Below, in pieces: positions 25,657 through 33,322 of a DNA stretch of 64,000 bases (within the stretch, counting starts at the first letter, position 1; each line of letters begins with the position of its first letter). Origin of the DNA: GCA-2683825 sp965662355 (lineage in GTDB: Bacteria > Planctomycetota > UBA1135 > GCA-002686595); the NCBI GenBank assembly GCA_965662355.1, contig CBFIHP010000006.1, forward strand, positions 186,001 through 250,000. Reading direction: 5' to 3'. Position numbers and translations under genes: made by a program. Below the pieces are notes generated by a model, which saw nothing but the letters and a program-made list of their open reading frames with translations, did no database searches and was not told where the DNA came from.

Positions 25657-26613
25657 ATGCCGAACACCGCCACCAAGAACAAGCCCAAAAAGTCGCCCGC
25701 CAAGTCCAAGGCCCAGAAGTCCAGGGCTTCGGCCAAGGCCTCGGTCCCTGCAAAGGGGGCCAAGAAAAAGCCTGTCCAAAAGCCCAAGGGCCAGAAGCCG
25801 GCGAGGAAGAAGAAGCCCGTCTTCACCGCCAAGACAGCTGACCGACACCAGCTCTATCAGCTCGCCGTGCAGTCGCCCGAAGAGGACGTGCAGTTCCTCG
25901 ATCGCGTCTACAAGAGTGTGCGCAAGAAGAAGGCGAAGCACTTCCGCGAGGACTTCTGCGGTACGGCTGTCTTGGCCGCAAACTGGGTCAAGCGTGGCAA
26001 GGAATACTCTGCGGAGGGTTTCGACATCTGTGGGGACACGATCGCCTGGGGGCTCGCCCACAACTTCGAGCCGCTCGGGGACAAGGCCGGACAATGCATG
26101 CTCCACATGAAGGACGTGCGTGAGAAGAGTCACAAGCGCCCCGACGTTCGTGCGGCCCAGAATTTCTCCTACATGGTCTTCAAGACCCGCGAGGAGATGC
26201 GCGGCTACCTTCAGGCGGCGTACGACGACCTGGCGAAAGATGGTGTCTTCGTCATGGACATCTACGGCGGCCCCGAGTCCATGGAAGAGATGGAAGAGGT
26301 CCGCAAGATCGACGATGGCTTCACCTACGTCTGGGACCAATCCGTGTACTGGCCGGCGACCGGCGACTACAAGGCACACATCCACTTCCGTTTCAAAGAC
26401 GGAACGGAGATCAAGAGGGCCTTCTCCTATGAGTGGCGCCTCTGGACCCTGACCGAGATCCAGGACATCCTCAGCGAAGTCGGTTTCAAGCAGGTCGTGC
26501 AATACTGGGAAGGCACCGACGAGGACGGCGAGAGCGGCAACGGGATCTACCGCAAGTCACGTCGGGGCGAGAACTGTCTCGCATGGGTCACCTACCTGGT
26601 CGGCTACAAGTAA
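25657..26613 (+). CDS. Class I SAM-dependent methyltransferase with lysine-rich N-terminal tail
   Basis: 318 residues. Residues 1-55 are a Lys/Ala/Pro/Ser-rich, histone H1-like disordered tail. The remainder is a Rossmann methyltransferase whose motif I region reads FREDFCGTAVLAANWV. It is followed by an acidic strand end (AEGFDICGDT), a DGVFVMDIYGG strand and a beta-hairpin C-terminal half (IHFRFKDGTEIKRAFSYEWRLWTL). The family is widespread but its substrate is not known to me. ATG start at 25657. Its stop is 10 nt before the following sulfatase-fold gene, so they may share a transcript. Confidence 0.75.
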   Translation: MPNTATKNKPKKSPAKSKAQKSRASAKASVPAKGAKKKPVQKPKGQKPARKKKPVFTAKTADRHQLYQLAVQSPEEDVQFLDRVYKSVRKKKAKHFREDFCGTAVLAANWVKRGKEYSAEGFDICGDTIAWGLAHNFEPLGDKAGQCMLHMKDVREKSHKRPDVRAAQNFSYMVFKTREEMRGYLQAAYDDLAKDGVFVMDIYGGPESMEEMEEVRKIDDGFTYVWDQSVYWPATGDYKAHIHFRFKDGTEIKRAFSYEWRLWTLTEIQDILSEVGFKQVVQYWEGTDEDGESGNGIYRKSRRGENCLAWVTYLVGYK

Positions 26614-26623
26614 GCATGTCCCG

Positions 26624-29122
26624 ATGATGTGGCGGTCCACTCCAGTCCGCGTGGTCCTGGGTCTCCTCGTCGGGGTGCTCGCGGCCTGTGGAGTGGATGG
26701 GCCCACGGAGGCTCCCGCGCTACAGAGGTTGTGGGAGCTCGATGCACGACTGACGTCCAGCGTGCCGTCTATCGACGCGACCACACCCGTCTTTGCCTGC
26801 AACTTCTCGACCCTGTCCGGGTGGCATCGGATCGTCGATCCGGAAAAACCCCTCGAAGCGGACCCTGCGGCCTTCACGTCCGTGCTTTCCGTCGCCGAAC
26901 CGGGGGCGGATTCGGCGAGTGCCCAGCTCCTGCTCGAAGGCCGCCGCGGTGGGATGTTCCGTATTCTCGAGGTCGAGCCCGGGGGATGCTACGAGTTCAC
27001 TGGGCGTGTCCGTGCGAACGAGCTCGTCCCGGCTCATCGCGTCGAGGGGGGCGAGGACGAGTGGTTTCACGGTGGGACCTACTACCTGGGTGAGCTCGAG
27101 CGTATGGGCACGCCAGAGGACATCCTGCCCGAGATCCAGTCCTTGACCACCCGCCACCGAACCCTCGCCTCGACGGAGGGGAGCTCGGTATGGCTGTCGA
27201 AACGGCTTCTCTTTCAGGTCGGGCCATCGACGCGGGCCCTGCTCGTTTGCTGTGTCCTCGGCCTGTCCGAGGAAGTCGCCTCGGGAGACGTTCGATTCGA
27301 CGACATCGAGCTGCGCAAGGTCTCGCGCGAAACGTACTGGTCGGCAACGTGCGCGCGCAAGTCGCGCGAGCGCGCTCCGCTGGAGGAGGCAGTACGGCCA
27401 GATGATTGGCGCGCACAACGACTGATCCGTCAGTCACTGGGCGCCGAGAGTCGTCCGAGCATCGTGTTGCTTCCGGGAGAGGAGCTTCGCTTTCACATTG
27501 CGATTCCTCTCGCCCGTCCCCGCCTCGAGTTCGGAGCGGGGTCCTGGTGGTCGGACCACAACGAGGCCGGTCTCGTGGATCCCACGCTGCGCATCTCGGT
27601 GGCTGGCAACGAGCTCTGGAGCGAGCGACCTCGACGCCCCGACTTCCTCCATCAGACGCGCTGGAACGAACACGAGATTTCGCTCGAGCCCTGGGCGGGC
27701 AAGCGTGTCGAGTTCGTCCTGCGGGCCGAAGGGGCCCCCGGCGTCTTCGGGGCGGCCCTCGTACGTGAAACCGAAACCCGTCCGATCGGGCCGAACTTGA
27801 TCCTGATCTCGATCGACACTCTGCGCTCCGATCACGTGGGAGCGTACGGCTACGAAGGTGGGACAACCCCCAACATCGACAAGCTGGCGCGCAGTGGGTT
27901 TTTGGTGCGAGACTTCACCGCCCAGTCGCCGTACACCCTGCCTTCCCACGTCAGCATGTTCTCGGGGCAATTCCCGTCGGTACATGGAGTGCTGGGCCCG
28001 GGGTACGCGATCGCTCCCGAGCGCACGCCGATGCTGGCGGAGATTCTCAGCCAGCGGGGTTACTCCACACGCGCCTTCACCGCAGGGGGGTTCGTCAATC
28101 CCGCCTTCGGTTTCGATCACGGTTTCGATGCGTATTCGAACCTCGATCCCTTCCGCTACAAGGGCTCACCCCACGCGGCGGGCTTGATCGAGCGACGGCC
28201 GGAGCGGTACTCCCAGGAGCTCTTCGAACGCTACGGTCCACAGGCGATTGCTGCATGGGTCGAGGGGCATGCGGATGAGAGCTTCTTTCTCTTCTTGCAC
28301 TCCTACACCGTCCATGATTTCGACCCACCTCCCGACTACCTACCTGAATCCCAGGACGGAGAGCGCATCGACCCCCAGCCGTACATGCATCACGAGTATG
28401 TGGCTGAGCACGGGATCACCGAGGAGATCCTCGAGGACATCATCGAGTACTACGATGGGGCCCTTCGCTACGTGGACGAAATCCTCGGACGACTCTTCCA
28501 GCAACTCGAGGAGCTGAAGATCGCGGACCGCACGGTCGTTGTGGTCACCTCGGATCACGGCAAGGAACTGGGCGAGCGGGGGTTGATCATCCACGGCACA
28601 ACGCTGTACGAGGAGATGACCCAAGTCCCCTTCATCCTCAGGGTTCCGGGCATGTCGCCGCGCGAAGCCGAGCAGCCGGGCATGTTGATCGACGTTGCGC
28701 CTACGGTGCTGGGGGCGCTCGGCATCACCCCGGATCGGCGCATGCAAGGGCGCAATCTCCTGGGCTCCCGCGACGCGTCTCCACGGTTCATCTGGAGCGA
28801 GGTCGATCAACTAGCACACAAGTATGCCTTGCGTGCCCCGGACGGTTGGAAGCTCATCCATGGACCGGACGAAGACGATCTCTTCTTCCCGAACGAGAAT
28901 CCTTGGGAACTCTACGATCTAGGCCAGGATCCTGGCGAACGGAAGGATCTGGCGGGGAAGAAGGAGGAGATGCGGAGGCAACTCGAGGCCCAGCTGGAAA
29001 AGAACCGCTCCAGCCTGCGCGCGATCGGCGAGAACCTGGGGCGCTTGGGTGCGCAGGATCTGGACGATGAGACATCGGCCATGTTGCGCCAGCTGGGGTA
29101 CATGGGCGGACCGGACGACTAG
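26624..29122 (+). CDS. Sulfatase-fold lipoprotein with Thr at the nucleophile position
   Basis: 832 residues. A signal peptide ends in a classical lipobox, VLAAC (Cys near residue 22). Residues about 30-385 are a beta-rich N-terminal extension without a family I recognise. The alkaline-phosphatase/sulfatase fold starts at NLILISIDTLRSDHVGAYGY (about 390-410) with metal-binding Asp. The nucleophile segment is SPYTLPSHVSMFSG, with Thr438 where sulfatases have the Cys or Ser that becomes formylglycine, and no Arg of the CxPxR motif. A later metal pair is in VVTSDHGKELGERG. It may be a phospho- or sulfo-hydrolase or phosphotransferase using Thr. The stop overlaps the convergent SGNH gene by 4 nt. 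Confidence 0.8.
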   Translation: MMWRSTPVRVVLGLLVGVLAACGVDGPTEAPALQRLWELDARLTSSVPSIDATTPVFACNFSTLSGWHRIVDPEKPLEADPAAFTSVLSVAEPGADSASAQLLLEGRRGGMFRILEVEPGGCYEFTGRVRANELVPAHRVEGGEDEWFHGGTYYLGELERMGTPEDILPEIQSLTTRHRTLASTEGSSVWLSKRLLFQVGPSTRALLVCCVLGLSEEVASGDVRFDDIELRKVSRETYWSATCARKSRERAPLEEAVRPDDWRAQRLIRQSLGAESRPSIVLLPGEELRFHIAIPLARPRLEFGAGSWWSDHNEAGLVDPTLRISVAGNELWSERPRRPDFLHQTRWNEHEISLEPWAGKRVEFVLRAEGAPGVFGAALVRETETRPIGPNLILISIDTLRSDHVGAYGYEGGTTPNIDKLARSGFLVRDFTAQSPYTLPSHVSMFSGQFPSVHGVLGPGYAIAPERTPMLAEILSQRGYSTRAFTAGGFVNPAFGFDHGFDAYSNLDPFRYKGSPHAAGLIERRPERYSQELFERYGPQAIAAWVEGHADESFFLFLHSYTVHDFDPPPDYLPESQDGERIDPQPYMHHEYVAEHGITEEILEDIIEYYDGALRYVDEILGRLFQQLEELKIADRTVVVVTSDHGKELGERGLIIHGTTLYEEMTQVPFILRVPGMSPREAEQPGMLIDVAPTVLGALGITPDRRMQGRNLLGSRDASPRFIWSEVDQLAHKYALRAPDGWKLIHGPDEDDLFFPNENPWELYDLGQDPGERKDLAGKKEEMRRQLEAQLEKNRSSLRAIGENLGRLGAQDLDDETSAMLRQLGYMGGPDD

Positions 29123-30153
29123 AATCCCTCGAGTACCCCGAGCTTGGCGAGTGAATCCATGATGTGCCCGGTCAGAATTCGATGCCCCAGGGGATTGGCG
29201 TGGGCATCTGCGGCGCTAACGGCGATGCCCCGTGCGTAGTCTTCCTGGCTGAAGGCGATCGAGTCGTAGGGGATCGCCTCCTCTGCGCAAAAGGCCTCGA
29301 GGGCGTCCGCGAGCCGGCTGCCCTTCTGGTAGTCGAGGATGATGAAAGGTACACCGCTCGCCCGACAGAACTCGTGCATGCCACGCAGGGCTATCTTCGA
29401 GCGCTCCCATCCAGACTCGAGCGACAGCCCCATCTCCTCGGCGTGCTCGCTGGAGCCCTGCTGGCCGGCGGGGTGCGATTGAATGAAGATATGCTGCAGG
29501 TTGGCCTGGATGTTGGGGAGGTACGGGCGCAGCTTGTTGATCAGCTGCACGCGGCGGAGAAAGCTCTTCGCCTCGGCAGTCATTTCCACCGGGTTCACCT
29601 CGCGCGACTCACGAACCTGTGCCGTGGAGACGATGTCGTTCTCCACGAACACATGAACCACGAGATCCGCATCGCACTCGGGGCCGACCTCCTGCAAGAC
29701 GCCGAGCTCCTGGGACGAGTCGTGTAACAGGTGACCCGCATTGACCGTGTCCCATTCCTTGCCCGTGACGGTTTCGAGTTCCGTTTGGCAGTAGTTGACG
29801 AACGTGTCCTCGTCACCTACCCCCCAACCCAGAACGACCGAGTCTCCGAGGAAAACGACGCGGCGTCGCCCTTCTGGCTTCGGTAGGACGAGCTCGGGAC
29901 CACGTAGACCGAGGGCGTTCGTCCGGAAGACGTAACCCCGCATCTCAACGTGCTTGTTGGGCCTGTGCCGAAAGAGCCGTGGGGAGGACACATCGGGAAC
30001 GACGATCTCGTTGCGGTAGAGGCTCTGGTTGACGCCCTGCGCCACGGCGCCGAAGGGATCGAGGATGCCCCCCAGCCACTCTCCCAGGAGCACGGCCAAT
30101 CCGAGGGCCAGTATCGTGATTCCGGCTCGAACCGAGATCGTGCGTAGTTTCAT
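29119..30153 (-). CDS. Membrane-anchored SGNH/GDSL-type hydrolase
   Basis: 344 residues from the ATG at 30153 (MKLRTISVRAG). A GTG at 30168 adds five residues but has a poorly spaced ribosome site. One hydrophobic N-terminal segment serves as anchor. Block I is VVFLGDSVVLGWGVGDEDTF (Ser nucleophile), and the C-terminal DAHANPLGHR provides the Asp/His pair. HVFVENDIV is the block III Asn-Asp segment. Overall plan as in the paralogues at 13828 and 41822. Ends inside the stop region of the sulfatase-fold gene; the convergent pairing may be functional but that is inference. Confidence 0.78.
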   Translation of the reverse strand: MKLRTISVRAGITILALGLAVLLGEWLGGILDPFGAVAQGVNQSLYRNEIVVPDVSSPRLFRHRPNKHVEMRGYVFRTNALGLRGPELVLPKPEGRRRVVFLGDSVVLGWGVGDEDTFVNYCQTELETVTGKEWDTVNAGHLLHDSSQELGVLQEVGPECDADLVVHVFVENDIVSTAQVRESREVNPVEMTAEAKSFLRRVQLINKLRPYLPNIQANLQHIFIQSHPAGQQGSSEHAEEMGLSLESGWERSKIALRGMHEFCRASGVPFIILDYQKGSRLADALEAFCAEEAIPYDSIAFSQEDYARGIAVSAADAHANPLGHRILTGHIMDSLAKLGVLEGF

Positions 30154-30274
30154 TCTGCTCGGTGACACCTGTCCTAGTTTACCCGAGGCCGGCGTTCTCT
30201 TAGGCGTTCCGAAGGAAGTCCCAGTCTACTTGGTCTGGATCTTCGATCTTCGGCGGGCCGTGCAGGACGGCTCC

Positions 30275-30646
30275 TCAGGCCACGCGCTTTTTGAGCCCGC
30301 AATGGGCTTGGAACTCGCGGTCGGCCTGATCGGGATCATCAGCGTGATAGCGCACGATCTCTCGCAGCAGATCGAAGGAGCCGAAGTCCACGCCGAGGAA
30401 CTCGAAGGCGATCTTTCCATCGCCGATGCGCTCGACTCGCGCCTGTGCGAGAATCGGTGTCTCGACCGAAACGAAGATGCGGACCTGAGCAATTGTCCCC
30501 ATCGGAATCTCTTGCTCCGTGGCCACCTGGACGCCCTTGACGCTGAGATTCAGCGGAGCATCCACCAGGATCACAGTGTCTTCAAAACGCACTTCCACAG
30601 GGAAAGAGACCTGGACACGTACAAACGAGCGTTGTTCGGAACTCAT
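30275..30646 (-). CDS. PilZ domain protein (cyclic di-GMP receptor candidate)
   Basis: 123 residues. It carries the two c-di-GMP contact elements of PilZ: an N-terminal Arg-rich segment RSFVRVQVSFPVEV and the beta-barrel motif LNLSVKGVQV (D/N-x-S-x-x-G). It is the last gene of the minus-strand cheX-cheY-small ORF-cheY-cheR-pilZ run, 29 nt after cheR, so it probably links c-di-GMP to the output of that cluster. Confidence 0.8.
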   Translation of the reverse strand: MSSEQRSFVRVQVSFPVEVRFEDTVILVDAPLNLSVKGVQVATEQEIPMGTIAQVRIFVSVETPILAQARVERIGDGKIAFEFLGVDFGSFDLLREIVRYHADDPDQADREFQAHCGLKKRVA

Positions 30647-30675
30647 CGTGCCTGGTTGGGCAGGGGGTGCAGCAC

Positions 30676-31485
30676 CTAGGCGGCTTTGAAGTAGTTCGAC
30701 TTTTCCTCGGCGATTCGCTGAAAGGAATCGCCTCGGGCGAACTCGCCGGTTCCCAGAAGGAGGAAACCCTCGGGATGCAGGACGCTCCGGACGTTGGTGA
30801 GAATGGCCTGTTTCATCGGTTCGCTGAAGTAGATCATCACGTTCCGGAGAAGGATAAGATCCATCGGCGGCATGGGAGGGAAGGAGCGTATCAAGTTCAG
30901 CTTCTTGAACTCGATCATGCGCAGGATCTCGTCATCGACGGCCCAGCGCATGTCTTCCTTGCGGAAGTATTTGACCAATAACTTGGCGGGTAACCCCCGC
31001 GCGATTTCGATCTGTGAGAATCTGCCTCTCTTGCAGCGCTCCAACATCTCGTCGGAGATATCGGTCGCAGTGAAGTTCACTTTCCAGGTTCGCAGCTCCG
31101 GGAAGCTCTCTCGAAGCAACATGGCGAGGCTCAGAGGCTCTTGCCCGCTCGAGGTTGCGCCACACCAGATGTTCAAAGTCATGGAGGGTTGCTTGCGAGC
31201 GATGATCGACGGGAGGATGGTCTCGCGCAGGGTGTCGAACTGACTGATGTCTCGGAAGAAAAAGGTCTCGTTGGTCGTGAGGGCATCGACCACGAGCTCC
31301 TGCATCGTGAGGTCACCACCAGCGACTGCACTGGCGACGTCCGATGTGGACGACAGCCCCAGGGTGGAGGCGATCGGCCCGAGCCGGCTCTCGACCAGGT
31401 ACATCTTGGTGTCACTGAGCACGATTCCGGATCGGCTCACGACGAGACGCTTGATCGTTTCGAAATGCTGCCGCGAAAGGGGCAC
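30676..31485 (-). CDS. cheR: CheR-type protein-glutamate methyltransferase
   Basis: 269 residues, the standard length for SAM-dependent receptor methyltransferases. It has a helical N-terminal domain (FETIKRLVVSRSGIVL) and SAM-binding motif IWCGATSSGQEPLSLAM; usual members have GEEP, here GQEP. TATDISDEMLERCKRG and DLILLRNVMIYFS follow, all typical of CheR. The normal substrate is a glutamate on methyl-accepting chemoreceptors, none of which lie in the window. Three nucleotides separate it from the upstream cheY. Confidence 0.9.
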   Translation of the reverse strand: MPLSRQHFETIKRLVVSRSGIVLSDTKMYLVESRLGPIASTLGLSSTSDVASAVAGGDLTMQELVVDALTTNETFFFRDISQFDTLRETILPSIIARKQPSMTLNIWCGATSSGQEPLSLAMLLRESFPELRTWKVNFTATDISDEMLERCKRGRFSQIEIARGLPAKLLVKYFRKEDMRWAVDDEILRMIEFKKLNLIRSFPPMPPMDLILLRNVMIYFSEPMKQAILTNVRSVLHPEGFLLLGTGEFARGDSFQRIAEEKSNYFKAA

Positions 31486-31488
31486 GGT

Positions 31489-31863
31489 CTATCTTTCCAG
31501 CAGTCCGAGTTGTTTGAACTTCTCGACGAGATCGCCCGCCGAGAACGGCTTCATAACGAACTCATCCGCTCCGGCCTCGAGGGCCTTTGCGACTCGCTCC
31601 ATCTCCGTTTCCATGGTCACCATGACGATCTGCAGTTTCTCGAGGCCTTCCAGGCGGCGGACCTCCTCGACGAGCTGGAGACCGCTCATACCGGGCATGT
31701 TCCAATCGATCAGCGCGACATCCGGGGGCTCCGTGTGTTCTTCGAGCTTCAGCAAAGCCTCGTTACCAGAGGTCGCCTCGCAAACCTCGAAACCGAGGCT
31801 GGTCAGCGCCCTTCCTAGCATGGCGCGGGCGACAGACGAATCGTCGACGAGTAGGGCTTTCAT
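31489..31863 (-). CDS. Single-domain response regulator (CheY-like)
   Basis: 124 residues, receiver domain only. Acidic pair VDDSS near residues 6-7, phospho-acceptor Asp in VALIDWNMPGMSG near residue 54, Thr in IVMVTMETE and Lys in EFVMKPF. No output domain. Sits between cheR and a short ORF in one operon; its likely phosphatase partner is CheX at 32591. The cognate kinase is not in the window. Confidence 0.9.
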   Translation of the reverse strand: MKALLVDDSSVARAMLGRALTSLGFEVCEATSGNEALLKLEEHTEPPDVALIDWNMPGMSGLQLVEEVRRLEGLEKLQIVMVTMETEMERVAKALEAGADEFVMKPFSAGDLVEKFKQLGLLER

Positions 31864-31864
31864 T

Positions 31865-32062
31865 TCATGCCGTCGCTTGCGAATCCAGCGTAAAGAACTG
31901 CGTGATCCCCCTGGCCAGGGGAATCGGCATCAGCTGCAGCACTTCGAATTCCTTACCCTCGAGTTCCATCGCGCTCGACAAGGCGAGACTGCGATCGATG
32001 TGTTCCAGCGCCCCGCTGAACTTCTCCTTGACAGCCAGACCATGCAATCGCAAGTCGTCCAC
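31865..32062 (-). CDS. Small hypothetical protein between two cheY genes
   Basis: 65 residues from a GTG at 32062 (MDDLRLHGLAVKEKFSGAL). The frame stays open for about 20 more codons upstream without a better start. The stop is one base from the ATG of the next cheY, giving tight coupling. The sequence is acidic-helical at first (GALEHIDRSLALSSAMELEG), then LQLMPIPLARGITQFF. I recognise no family. Its conserved spacing in an operon is the main reason to call it. Confidence 0.4.
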   Translation of the reverse strand: MDDLRLHGLAVKEKFSGALEHIDRSLALSSAMELEGKEFEVLQLMPIPLARGITQFFTLDSQATA

Positions 32063-32172
32063 CGCCTGGGAGATCTCTTGAGGAAAGGGGGCCTGTGCTC
32101 CGGAGTCGATGGCGCGGGTTCAATGCTCGCCGGCGAGACACATCGATCCGGAGCTTTTGGGTCGATCGGCTA

Positions 32173-32541
32173 TCAGGAGCCGAGTACCTGACTCAGGCTG
32201 GTACCGATCTTCTCCGGTGTAAACGGCTTGCTGACGTAGGCATTCGCGCCCGCCGCCATGGCCTCGGAGATCTTCTCCTGGGAGGATTCGGTCGTCAGCA
32301 TGACCACCGGCGTCTGGTACTGCTTGCGAGCTTCCTTGAGGAAGGTCAAGCCGTCCATTTCAGGCATGTTCCAGTCGCACAGAATTAGGTCTACGACCTG
32401 GTTCGTGAGCACTTCGAGAGCCTCGATGCCGTTGGCGGCTTCCAGGACCTCACCCAGATCGATGCCTGCCTGGCGTAGCGTACGAGTGACCATTTTCCGC
32501 ATGACGGCGGAGTCGTCGACCAGAAGCACTTTCAGAGACAT
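32173..32541 (-). CDS. Single-domain response regulator (CheY-like)
   Basis: 122 residues from the ATG at 32541 (MSLKVLLVDDS), with AAAAGG 8 nt upstream; the ATG at 32625 would add a basic leader overlapping cheX. Receiver motifs: VDDSAVMRKM, Asp in LILCDWNMPEMDG, Thr pair in VVMLTTESS and Lys in AYVSKPFTPE. Closely similar in plan to the second cheY at 31489 but distinct in sequence. Second gene of the cheX operon. Confidence 0.9.
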   Translation of the reverse strand: MSLKVLLVDDSAVMRKMVTRTLRQAGIDLGEVLEAANGIEALEVLTNQVVDLILCDWNMPEMDGLTFLKEARKQYQTPVVMLTTESSQEKISEAMAAGANAYVSKPFTPEKIGTSLSQVLGS

Positions 32542-32590
32542 GGTGTGGACCTTTTCTGTGTTGTTTTTGTTGTGAGATGTTCTGCTTGGC

Positions 32591-33082
32591 TTAGTCGCGC
32601 CAGACTTCGATCGAGACGAGTCCACGACTGAGTTGATAGAGCAAGGCTCCGCCGGATTCGCGCGGCAGGTCGGGGGCGGTGGTCAGGGGTGTCGGGATCG
32701 ACAGCTGGAAGTCGTCGTCCGCGCCGCCCAGACGGACCTTGAGGGCCCCGCAGATCATGTTTGCGCACTCGCCCATGGCGTCCGAAACGTCGTCGTGGGA
32801 GAGTTCTTCCGCATCCATCATCAGCATGCTGCCGGCGATGTTCTGTCCACCTTCGGGCGAACAGCGAACGACAACTCGTCCATTCACTTTGCCCGAGAAG
32901 GACAGTTCGAAACCGCTGCCACTCGAGATTGCCGAGACATCGACGGACTTCGGGGCAGCAGCCTCCAGTGTTTCCTCGGTCGAGGTGACCTGAGTGAACT
33001 CCTCCGTGACCATCATGGATAGAATTTCCTCGGTCGCTTCGGAGAGAAAGGAAAGTAGTTCTGAGTTCTCAGGAATCGTCAC
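32591..33082 (-). CDS. cheX: CheX-type CheY-phosphate phosphatase
   Basis: 163 residues. The E-x-x-N phosphatase signature appears as DAMGECANMICGALK (Glu105, Asn108), with the surrounding GSMLMMDAEELSHDDVSDA pattern of CheC/CheX/FliY proteins. A single such motif indicates CheX-like rather than two-site CheC. It is the first gene of the minus-strand operon and presumably dephosphorylates one or both CheY proteins downstream. Confidence 0.85.
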   Translation of the reverse strand: MTIPENSELLSFLSEATEEILSMMVTEEFTQVTSTEETLEAAAPKSVDVSAISSGSGFELSFSGKVNGRVVVRCSPEGGQNIAGSMLMMDAEELSHDDVSDAMGECANMICGALKVRLGGADDDFQLSIPTPLTTAPDLPRESGGALLYQLSRGLVSIEVWRD

Positions 33083-33250
33083 AGGAAGTCTCAGCCAAAA
33101 GTAGGGATAGGAGCGGGGCGATTTCTAAGACTCGCACTTAGAGGCCCCGGTTCTTGAGATCAATCCCGTCTAGGTGCTATGGCCTGTCGCTTTCTCGGGA
33201 CGGAGGAAAGGAATCCGTCAGGAAGAGCACGAGGGCCGGGGGAAGAAACG

Positions 33251-33285
33251 ACCGGGTGCGGGNNNNNNNNNNGGCCCCACCCGGT
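33251..33285 (-). terminator. Terminator-like inverted repeat interrupted by the N gap
   Basis: ACCGGGTG-CGGG (33251-33262) and GGCC-CC-ACCCGGT (33273-33285) face each other across ten N. On the minus strand the hairpin follows the gene ending at 33323 and is followed by CGTTTCTTCC. Probably an intrinsic terminator. The strong hairpin may be why the assembly broke here; the true gap length is unknown. Confidence 0.5.
33263..33272. other. Assembly gap (10 N)
   Basis: Ten undetermined bases joining two contigs. The linkage between the cheX operon and the gene at 33323 therefore rests on scaffolding. Confidence 0.99.
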
Positions 33286-33322
33286 GGATCAGATAATGGA
33301 TTAGCGGGTCGAGGCAGTGGGC

